Shown: in pieces, positions 58,401 through 64,000 of the stretch
Layout of the letters: each line of letters opens with the position of its first letter
Numbering within the stretch: the first letter of the stretch is position 1
Source: Streptomyces microflavus
GTDB lineage: Bacteria > Actinomycetota > Actinomycetes > Streptomycetales > Streptomycetaceae
Direction: 5' to 3'
Length of the DNA stretch: 64,000 nucleotides
NCBI RefSeq assembly: GCF_014650075.1
Contig: NZ_BMUG01000006.1
Location: 310,001 to 374,000, forward strand
Translations under genes and position numbers: made by a program
Notes under the pieces: model-generated
The model's database searches: none
What the model was told of the DNA's origin: nothing
Seen by the model: only the letters and a program-made list of their open reading frames with translations

Positions 58401-59267
58401 GGCCTCGGCCGCCTCCGCTCCCTGATGCGCACCCCGGCCGGCACTCCTGCGGCCGAACAGCCGCTCGCTGTCGGCAGGTTGCGCGGCGAGGTCGAGTTCG
58501 ACGAGGTGTCCTTCGGTTACGCGGGGGGCGGCGGCCAGGAGGTCCTGCACGGGCTGCGGCTCCGCATCGCCCCCGGCGAGACCGTCGCCCTGGTCGGGGC
58601 GACCGGAGCGGGCAAGTCCACCGTCGTCAAGTTGCTGGCCCGCTTCTACGACCCGACCGCAGGGACCGTACGCGTCGACGGCCACGACCTGCGCGACCTC
58701 GACCCGGCCGGCTACCGGCGGCGCCTCGGCCTCGTCCCCCAGGAGCCCCATCTCTTCAGCGGCACCGTGCGGGACGCCATCGCCTACGGGCGCCCCGAAG
58801 CCACCGACGCCGAGGTGGAGAGCGCCGCCCGCGCGGTGGGCGCGCACGAGATGATCGCCGGGCTCCGGCTCGGCTATCTCCAGCAGGTGGGGGAGCGGGG
58901 CCGCAACCTGTCCGCCGGACAGCGCCAGCTCCTCGCCCTGGCCAGGGCCGAACTCGTGGACCCGGACGTGCTGTTGCTGGACGAGGCCACCGCCTCGCTC
59001 GACCTGGCCACCGAACGCCGGGTCGCCGCAGCGACGGACGCCCTGTGCCGTCGCCGTACGACCGTGGTCGTCGCCCACCGGCTGACCACCGCCGCCCGCG
59101 CCGACCGGGTGGTCGTCCTCGACGCCGGAGCCGTCGTGGAGAGCGGCACCCACACCGAACTCCTCGCGGCGCGGGGCCCGTATCACCGCCTGTGGGAGGC
59201 CTTCCGGCAGACGCCGCAGGACCACCCCGACACCACCAGTCAGCTCGTCAAGGAGAGTGCAGGATGA
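55404..59267 (+). CDS. Single-chain two-NBD ABC exporter
   Basis: This 1287-residue protein is a fused dimer of two exporter halves, each with six membrane helices and a nucleotide-binding domain. NBD1: Walker A GSAGSGKS (399-406), signature LSGGQRQR, Walker B VLVLDDATSAID in which Asp528 replaces the catalytic Glu. NBD2: Walker A GATGAGKS (1065-1072), signature LSAGQRQL, Walker B LLLDEATASLD with Glu1194. One site is therefore degenerate, as in heterodimeric exporters such as TM287/288. A Gly/Ala/Pro linker joins the halves (about 610-700). The GTG start overlaps the monooxygenase stop, so it belongs to the organosulfur operon. Its cargo is unknown. Confidence 0.93.
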   Translation: MTDCTTRSGAGPGQRPGSGTAQPPDAAPPAPGWARRLLAYCLRHRTDLLLAFGAALVAAVATATLPLVLRHVVDGVAGGTTTSLTPWIGLLAALGAVRFGASFTRRYRSGRLSLGVQYDLRNDAFAALLRLGGAQQDGLRTGQVVSRSISDITLIQTLLQFLPNLTGNVLMFVFSLLFMACLSPLLTVVALIVGPLLYAIALRSRRDLFPANWHAQQEAAEVASTVEATVTGVRVVKGFGQESRELTGLEERARTLFASRLRVVRFTSRYNPALQAVPALGQVAVLALGGWMALHGRISLGTFLAFTTYLGSFVTPVRQVATLLTVWQQARAGAERVLEVVDEAPAVTDVPDARELPDDPEHPPALSWRDVTFGYGDEAPLLDGFTLDVRPGETVALIGSAGSGKSTAAALLPRFYDVPSGSVTVGGTDVRELTLASLRSRIGYVFEESLLLSDTVRANIAYGAPDATDEQIREAARVARADEFVERLPKGYDTVVGEQGLTLSGGQRQRIALARALAADPAVLVLDDATSAIDARVEAQIHARLHEATRRRTTLIVAHRRSTLELADRIAVLDGGRVTDTGTLDELRSRSALFRTLLSTAEPTASEPVPEAPAGGVTEDLWHREAAGAADTEEGTAVRAAQALAEAAATSGPGRGGPGGGVLGSAPPSPELIAGLARLPLPEADPKVTTAQAVAADREFHLGTLLRPFLLPLLLGLLLVALDAAAQIAVPVLVRHGVDHGVARQAGGVLLAAAAVAGLVVAVNWLIGVAQVRTTGRTGERLLYTLRVKTFAQLQRLGLDYYERELGGRIMTRMTTDVDALSTFLQTGLITAVVSLLTVLGVLVTLLVIDAGLAVVLLVALPVLIAATALFRHYSVPAYREARERVSAVNACLQENVTAIRVTQAFRREQHNARDFAELAWGFRDSRLRAQRYMGTFFPFVEFLGTLSTAAVLVVGAGQVRSGELSAGTLIAFLLYVELFFSPIQQLSQVFDGYQQAVIGLGRLRSLMRTPAGTPAAEQPLAVGRLRGEVEFDEVSFGYAGGGGQEVLHGLRLRIAPGETVALVGATGAGKSTVVKLLARFYDPTAGTVRVDGHDLRDLDPAGYRRRLGLVPQEPHLFSGTVRDAIAYGRPEATDAEVESAARAVGAHEMIAGLRLGYLQQVGERGRNLSAGQRQLLALARAELVDPDVLLLDEATASLDLATERRVAAATDALCRRRTTVVVAHRLTTAARADRVVVLDAGAVVESGTHTELLAARGPYHRLWEAFRQTPQDHPDTTSQLVKESAG

Positions 59268-60298
59268 CCGAATACCGCAACCTCGGCCGCACCGGCGTCC
59301 AGGTCAGCCCCCTCGCGCTGGGCACCATGATGTTCGGCGCCCGGGGCAACACCGATCACGACGACAGCGTCCGGATCATCCACCACGCCCTGGACTCCGG
59401 CATCAACTTCGTGGACACCGCCGACGTCTACTCGCAGGGCGAGTCGGAGACCATCGTCGGCAAGGCGCTCGCGGGCGGCCGGCGCGACAACGTGGTGCTG
59501 GCCACCAAGTTCCACGGCCGGCTGGGCGACGACCCCAACGAGTTCGGCAACAGCCGCCGTTGGATCATCCGCGAGGTGGAGAACAGCCTGCGCCGCCTCG
59601 GTACGGAGTGGATCGACCTCTACCAGGTCCACCGCCCCGAGCCGGACACCGACTTCGACGAGACGCTCGGCGCCCTGACCGACCTGGTCCGCCAGGGAAA
59701 GATCCGCTACATCGGCACCTCCACCTTCGAGCCCTCCGCGATCGTGGAGGGCCAGTGGATCGCCGAGCGCCGGGGCCGCGAGCGGGTCGTCGCCGAGCAG
59801 CCCCCGTACTCGCTGCTCGCCCGGGGCATCGAGCGCGAGGTGCTGCCGGTGGCGCAGCGGTACGGGCTCGGCGTGCTGTCCTGGAGCCCGCTGGCCGGCG
59901 GCTGGCTGACCGGCCGCTACCGCAAGGGCGCCGAGCAGCCGGCCTCCAGCCGCGCCGAGCGCCAGGCCGCCCGGTTCGACATCGCCGCGCCCGAGAACGC
60001 GGCCAAGCTGGAGGCGGCCGACGCCCTCGCGGCCCTGGCGGACGAGGCCGGCCTCACCCTCGTCCAACTCGCCCTGGCCTTCGTACTGGAGCACCCGGCC
60101 GTCACCTCGGCGATCATCGGGCCGCGCACCTTCGAGCAGCTGGAGAGCCAGCTCGGCGCCGACAAGGTGAGGCTGAGCCGGGACGTCCTCGACCGGATCG
60201 ACGAGATCGTCCCGCCCGGCACCAACCTGTCGGCGCGCGACGCCGGTTACACCCCGGCGGTCCTCACCGACGCCTCCCTGCGCCGCCGTACGGCCTGA
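59264..60298 (+). CDS. Aldo/keto reductase
   Basis: This 344-residue TIM-barrel NADPH enzyme has the AKR signatures: catalytic Tyr in DTADVYSQGESE (near residue 56), Lys in LATKFHG, His in YQVHRPEPD, and the NADPH-binding IIGPRTFEQLE loop near the end. It would reduce an aldehyde or ketone to an alcohol. Its ATGA overlap with the exporter gene makes it the last gene of the organosulfur operon. A sulfonate monooxygenase yields a carbonyl compound and sulfite, so this reductase could remove the carbonyl; this link is inference. It has no cysteine. Confidence 0.93.
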   Translation: MTEYRNLGRTGVQVSPLALGTMMFGARGNTDHDDSVRIIHHALDSGINFVDTADVYSQGESETIVGKALAGGRRDNVVLATKFHGRLGDDPNEFGNSRRWIIREVENSLRRLGTEWIDLYQVHRPEPDTDFDETLGALTDLVRQGKIRYIGTSTFEPSAIVEGQWIAERRGRERVVAEQPPYSLLARGIEREVLPVAQRYGLGVLSWSPLAGGWLTGRYRKGAEQPASSRAERQAARFDIAAPENAAKLEAADALAALADEAGLTLVQLALAFVLEHPAVTSAIIGPRTFEQLESQLGADKVRLSRDVLDRIDEIVPPGTNLSARDAGYTPAVLTDASLRRRTA

Positions 60299-60320
60299 CG
60301 GCGAAGGACGGGGGCCGGGG

Positions 60321-61406
60321 TCACTGGCGGATGCGGTCGCGGATCCAGACCCCGGCCTCCTTCAGGACCCCGGTCCCCGTCCAGTTGGAACCGTTGCAGG
60401 TACCGGTCTTGAAGACGGCACCGGAGCGGTGGTCGTCGGAGTAGTTCCAGTTGGTCCAGGAGATCTTCTTGCGCTTCATCAGATCGAGGTAGCGCTGCGA
60501 CATCGCGAAGTCGTTGGCGCCCTCGCCCGCGTAGTTCTGCGTCCCGAACTCGGTGACGAAGACGGGCAGCCGGTCGGAGGCCCGGTCCAGGGCGCTGAGG
60601 TACTCCTCGCGGTGCGAGGCCGCGTAGAAGTGGAAGGTGTACATGATGTTCGAGGCGCGGACCGGGTTGTTCACGACCTCCGACTCGTTGGAGCCCTCGG
60701 AGACCCCGAACGAGGACCAGGCGCGCGTCCCGACCAGGACCACCGCGTCGGGGTCCTGCGCCCGGATCACCGGAATGATCTGCTCGGAGTAGGATTTGAT
60801 GGCCGACCAGCTCACCCCGGAGGGCTCGTTGGCGATCTCGTAGAGCACGCCCGGGTGGTCCTTGTACTTCTTCGCCATCGCGGTGAAGAAGGTCTTGGCC
60901 CGCGCGAGGTTCGCGTTGGGATCGCCCGGCGAGAGCATGTGCCAGTCGATGACCGCGTACATGCCGCGCGCGTGCGCCGCGTCGATGAACTTCTGCGCCC
61001 GCGCGGTGAACCCGGCCGGGTCGGTCTCGTACCCGCCCTCCTGTACGTAGGTGGAGACGCGCAGCACATCGGCGCGCCAGTCGGTGGCCAGGGCGTTGAG
61101 CGACCCGTCGGTGACGCACTGGGCGTACCACTGGGTGCCGTGGGTGCTCATGCCGTTGAGGGCGACGGCCTGGCCTGAGGCGTTACAGAGCTGCCGGCCG
61201 CAGACGGAGAGCTGGCCGTTGGCCGCGAGCGGCGTCGCGGCTTTGGCCGTGGGGGCGGCGGGGGCCGGGGCGGCACCCGCCCGGACGGGGGCCAGGAGTG
61301 CGGTGACCACGCCGAGCGCGGACGCGGCGAGCAGGGCCTTTCGGGCGAATCGTCGTCGGCCGGCCGTGGGGGTGGGCTCGGTGGGGGGAGTGGTGCGCTG
61401 GTGCAT
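60321..61406 (-). CDS. Secreted GH5 endoglucanase
   Basis: This 361-residue exported glycoside hydrolase has a twin-arginine-like signal (GRRRFARKALLAASALG, cut near AGA, residue 45). The family 5 catalytic domain has acid/base Glu194 in YEIANEPSG and nucleophile Glu286 in VFVTEFGTQNY, with His/Tyr substrate residues in YTFHFYA. It would cut beta-1,4-glucan such as cellulose. No carbohydrate-binding module is attached. AAGGGAG precedes the ATG by 8 nt. It converges on the aldo/keto reductase with a 22-bp gap and appears monocistronic. Confidence 0.94.
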   Translation of the reverse strand: MHQRTTPPTEPTPTAGRRRFARKALLAASALGVVTALLAPVRAGAAPAPAAPTAKAATPLAANGQLSVCGRQLCNASGQAVALNGMSTHGTQWYAQCVTDGSLNALATDWRADVLRVSTYVQEGGYETDPAGFTARAQKFIDAAHARGMYAVIDWHMLSPGDPNANLARAKTFFTAMAKKYKDHPGVLYEIANEPSGVSWSAIKSYSEQIIPVIRAQDPDAVVLVGTRAWSSFGVSEGSNESEVVNNPVRASNIMYTFHFYAASHREEYLSALDRASDRLPVFVTEFGTQNYAGEGANDFAMSQRYLDLMKRKKISWTNWNYSDDHRSGAVFKTGTCNGSNWTGTGVLKEAGVWIRDRIRQ

Positions 61407-61459
61407 GGTGGTGCTCCCTTCGGATGGGGGTGGGAGGCGCCATGGCGGCAGAACTGAAA

Positions 61460-61504
61460 GTAAAGCTTCCTTCCAATTGGCGCAACAGTGTTGGGAAACT
61501 TTCC
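61460..61504. promoter_or_regulatory. Two related 11-bp palindromic boxes upstream of GH5 gene
   Basis: GGAAACTTTCC (61494-61504) is a near-perfect palindrome. GTAAAGCTTCC (61460-61470), read on the other strand as GGAAGCTTTAC, matches it at 9 of 11 positions. The GAAAnTTTC core recalls operators found before Streptomyces xylanase genes. A canonical CebR box (TGGGAGCGCTCCCA) was not found. Confidence 0.45.
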
Positions 61505-61563
61505 TGTCTATTGAGCCCAAGAGAAAAGGGGCCCCGAAGAGCCCCTGGGTTCCCCCCTGCTGC

Positions 61564-61959
61564 TCAGCTCACCGGCAGCGGGTACACCGCCAGCGAGAAC
61601 GAGTGGCCCGCCGGATCCCCGTACACCCGGACATCGCGCGGACCGCTGTTGCTGTCACCGGTGTCGACGGGCCTGGCCCCGAGCGATATCGCCTCGCGCT
61701 CGGCCTCGTCGATGTCGTCGCTGCTCACCAGGATCCGCAGATGCGCCTGCTGGGAGTCCTCCGGGCGGGGCCAGCTCGGCGGTGCGTAGCCGTGGTCCCG
61801 GCGGATCGCCAGCCGGACACCTTCGTTGCCGACGATCTCCACGAAGTCGGGGTCGGAGCCGATCCGTACCTCCGCGTCGAGCAGACCGGCGTAGAACTCG
61901 GCCAGCTCCATGGGTTCGGCACAGTCAAGGACGAGGACGCTCGTTTTCTCCACAGTCAT
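61564..61959 (-). CDS. VOC (glyoxalase-fold) family protein
   Basis: This 131-residue protein has two betaalphabetabetabeta units: SVLVLDCAEPMELAEFYAGLLDAEV at the start and an ending of GDPAGHSFSLAVYP. Its metal ligands may be reduced (a Glu or His at the first position is Asp or Cys here), so it may bind drug or metabolite without catalysis. Antibiotic-resistance binding proteins share this fold. The ATG at 61959 lacks a close ribosome-binding site. It is next to, but divergent from, the MFS exporter. Confidence 0.85.
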   Translation of the reverse strand: MTVEKTSVLVLDCAEPMELAEFYAGLLDAEVRIGSDPDFVEIVGNEGVRLAIRRDHGYAPPSWPRPEDSQQAHLRILVSSDDIDEAEREAISLGARPVDTGDSNSGPRDVRVYGDPAGHSFSLAVYPLPVS

Positions 61960-62048
61960 GCGGGAACAGGTACCCCCGGCCGTCCCGGACACGCCGTGCC
62001 CCGGACGTCCGGATGAGGAAACACCCGGCCCGACCTAAGGTGCGAACC

Positions 62049-63548
62049 ATGGCACAGAGCGCGGCGCATCCCGGCCCGGCCGGACGCGACGCCGCCCCCG
62101 GCGGCCCCGACCCCCGGCGCTGGAAGGCGCTGGCGGTCTGCCTGGTGGCGGGCTTCATGACCCTGCTGGACGTCTCCATCGTCAATGTGGCCCTCCCGTC
62201 CATCCGCGAAGGGCTGAACACCCCCGAGTCCGACCTCCAATGGGTGCTCTCCGGCTACGCCCTCGCCTTCGGCCTCTTCCTGATCCCCTCGGGACGCCTC
62301 GGCGACGCGCGCGGACGAAGGGCGGTCTTCATGGCGGGGCTCGCCCTCTTCACCCTCGCCTCCGCCGCCTGCGGAGCCGCCCAGTCCAGCATGTGGCTGG
62401 TGATCGCCCGTCTGGTCCAGGGCATCGCGGGCGGTCTGATCTCCCCGCAGATCTCCGCGCTGATCCAGCAGATGTTCTCCGGGCGCGAGCGCGGCCGCGC
62501 CTTCGGCATGTTCGGCACGGTCGTCGGCATCTCGACCGCCGTGGGCCCGCTCCTCGGCGGCCTGCTGATCCAGGCGGCGGGCCCCGACCACGGCTGGCGC
62601 TGGGTCTTCTACGTCAACCTCCCGCTCGGCGTCGTCTGCCTCCTGCTGGCCCGCCGGCTGCTCCCGGACACCCCGTCCGCGGGCCGGGTCCGGCCGCGCG
62701 ATCTGGACCCGGTCGGCGTCGCCCTCCTGGGCGCCGGTGTGCTGGCCCTGCTGCTGCCGTTCGTCCAGGCCCAGCAGTGGCAGGGCAACGGCAAGTGGCT
62801 GCTGGTCGTGCTCGCGGCCGCCCTGCTCGCGGCCTTCGTCGCCTGGGAGGCCCGGTGCACGGGCGGCCCCACCCACCCGGTCCTGGACCTCGCGCTGTTC
62901 CGGCTGCGCTCCTACTGGCTGGGGTGCCTGCTGATCCTGTTCTACTTCGCGGGGTTCACCTCGATCTTCTTCGTCACGACCCTCTACCTCCAGTCCGGTC
63001 TCGGCTACTCCGCACTCCAGGCCGGACTCGCCATCACCCCCTTCGCCCTCGGCTCCGGGGTCGCGGCGTCGATCGGCGGCCGGCTCGTCGGGCGGTTCGG
63101 CCGCCCGCTGGTGGTGGCCGGACTCACGATGGTCGCGCTCGGCCTCGCGGGCACCGCGCTCGCCGTCCACCTGGTCCCCGGCAGCGGCGCGGGCTGGGCG
63201 ATGGCCGCCCCGCTGCTCCTCGCCGGGCTCGGCAGCGGCCTGGTGATCGCCCCGAACCAGACGCTCACCCTCGCCGAGGTGCCCGTACCCCGGGCCGGGA
63301 GCGCCGGGGGCACCCTCCAGACCGGGCAGCGGGTCGGCTCCGCGGTCGGGATCGCCGCCGTGGGCGCGGTGTTCTTCGCCCAGGTCGGCCCGGAGGGCTG
63401 GGCGGACGCGTACGACCACGGGCTGATCGTCTCGGTCGCCTTCGTGCTGGCCGCCCTGATCGTGGCCCTTGCCGACGTCGGAGCCGACCGGCGGGGCAGA
63501 CGACGTGAACGGACCGAACACACCGACCCGACGAGGAGCGCGGCATGA
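62049..63548 (+). CDS. DHA2-type MFS exporter (14 helices)
   Basis: This 499-residue membrane protein has the EmrB/QacA layout of 14 helices. Motif D1 (FMTLLDVSIVNVALPSIREGL), motif A (SGRLGDARGRRAVF) and motif C (GISTAVGPLLGG) are all present. It would expel drugs or metabolites by proton antiport. AAGGTG lies 7 nt before the ATG. Its ATGA overlap with a CPWA-type GST-like gene suggests a joint detoxification role. The substrate is unknown. Confidence 0.93.
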   Translation: MAQSAAHPGPAGRDAAPGGPDPRRWKALAVCLVAGFMTLLDVSIVNVALPSIREGLNTPESDLQWVLSGYALAFGLFLIPSGRLGDARGRRAVFMAGLALFTLASAACGAAQSSMWLVIARLVQGIAGGLISPQISALIQQMFSGRERGRAFGMFGTVVGISTAVGPLLGGLLIQAAGPDHGWRWVFYVNLPLGVVCLLLARRLLPDTPSAGRVRPRDLDPVGVALLGAGVLALLLPFVQAQQWQGNGKWLLVVLAAALLAAFVAWEARCTGGPTHPVLDLALFRLRSYWLGCLLILFYFAGFTSIFFVTTLYLQSGLGYSALQAGLAITPFALGSGVAASIGGRLVGRFGRPLVVAGLTMVALGLAGTALAVHLVPGSGAGWAMAAPLLLAGLGSGLVIAPNQTLTLAEVPVPRAGSAGGTLQTGQRVGSAVGIAAVGAVFFAQVGPEGWADAYDHGLIVSVAFVLAALIVALADVGADRRGRRRERTEHTDPTRSAA

Positions 63549-64000
63549 GCGACACATCCGAGAAGAGCGCCGGGAGCGACGGCAACACCTCCTACGGCCA
63601 CAAGCCGTTCAAGCGGTCCCGCAGCCACTTCGCCGACCGCATCACCGCCGACGGCCGCGACGGATGGCCCGTCGAGGCGGGCCGCTGCCGGCTCGTCGTC
63701 AGCCGGGCCTGCCCCTGGGCCGGCCGCTCCCTGGTCTCCCGGCGCCTCCTCGGCCTGGAGGACGCCCTCTCCCTCGCCGTCACCGATCCCATCCAGGACG
63801 ACCGCAGCTGGCGCTTCACCCTCGACCCGGGCGGCAAGGACCCGGTGCTCGGCATCCGCTACCTGAGCGAGGCGTACGACGCCCGGGAACACGACTACCC
63901 CGGGGGTGTCAGTGTGCCCGCGATCGTCGACGTACCGAGCGGCAAGCTGGTCACCAACGACTACCAGCAGATCACCCTGGACCTCGCCACCGAGTGGACC
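63545..64000 (+). CDS. Glutathione S-transferase-like protein with CPWA motif, 5' part
   Basis: The first 152 codons are inside the window; the gene continues beyond the right edge. Cys56 in RACPWAGRS is the active-site motif of Xi-class enzymes (glutathionyl-hydroquinone reductases), which remove a thiol from quinone conjugates. The usual CPWAHR is CPWAGR here. Further family marks are KPFKRSRSHFADRI at the start and VPAIVDVPSGKLVTND. Streptomyces use mycothiol rather than glutathione, so the real thiol partner is likely mycothiol. ATGA overlap couples it to the MFS exporter gene. Confidence 0.88.
   Translation, partial: MSDTSEKSAGSDGNTSYGHKPFKRSRSHFADRITADGRDGWPVEAGRCRLVVSRACPWAGRSLVSRRLLGLEDALSLAVTDPIQDDRSWRFTLDPGGKDPVLGIRYLSEAYDAREHDYPGGVSVPAIVDVPSGKLVTNDYQQITLDLATEWT

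Overview
The window is a piece of a Streptomyces chromosome. The base composition is very GC-rich, and it carries genes found almost only in sporulating actinomycetes: a sortase-anchored long chaplin, a short chaplin and three rodlins. DUF5949, DUF2637, PP2C-like, ROK, PucR and GPP34-family genes fit the same assignment. No tRNA, rRNA, transposase, prophage gene or CRISPR array was recognised, and the gene content looks like ordinary chromosome without obvious islands.

Layout. 1-3.4 kb: a CoA-transferase pair, divergent from a LysR regulator and followed by a thiolase; a nearly identical 14-bp motif lies in both intergenic regions. 3.4-8.1 kb: the aerial-hypha surface-protein locus, with a long chaplin (-), rodlin, short chaplin, a small secreted protein built on a chaplin-like leader, rodlin, a small conserved ORF, and rodlin. 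Promoter-like elements with fixed spacing recur here. 8.1-17 kb: DUF5949 protein, rsgA with a short upstream ORF, an Ada/AlkA-like protein that has lost the catalytic segment, DUF456 protein, a TrmB/LuxR regulator, a PP2C-like protein and poxB. 17-25 kb: GH38 alpha-mannosidase, an anti-sigma-type ATPase, DUF2637 protein, a FhuF-like iron reductase behind an iron box, a GntR regulator and a TPR-like protein. 25-34 kb: purine catabolism, with pucR divergent from three xanthine dehydrogenase subunits, a nucleobase permease and xdhC.

34-48.5 kb: mostly secreted or envelope enzymes (S8 protease, two EEP-family nucleases, an amidase with peptidoglycan-binding repeats), two flavin/deazaflavin oxidoreductases, a GPP34 protein, and a compact ACP - ketosynthase - alpha/beta-hydrolase operon. 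48.7-60.3 kb: the most interesting block. A leaderless Cys-containing leader peptide precedes a ROK regulator. A second leader peptide with five cysteines precedes a tightly coupled seven-gene organosulfur operon: flavin reductase, Tat-lipoprotein binding protein, permease, ATPase, LLM monooxygenase, a single-chain two-NBD ABC exporter and an aldo/keto reductase. Six of the seven proteins together contain one cysteine, the lipobox residue. 60.3-64 kb: GH5 cellulase, VOC protein, DHA2-type MFS exporter and the start of a CPWA-motif glutathione S-transferase-like gene.

How the genes may work together. The 50.4-60.3 kb block reads as a sulfur-starvation system. Organosulfonate is imported by the ABC importer and desulfonated by the FMNH2-dependent monooxygenase with its reductase. 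By inference, the carbonyl by-product is then reduced by the aldo/keto reductase or expelled by the exporter. Cysteine supply would be sensed by ribosomes translating Cys codons in the two leader peptides. The purine block and the chaplin/rodlin block are each coherent and match known Streptomyces biology. Everything here is read from sequence and family knowledge; no database search was run.
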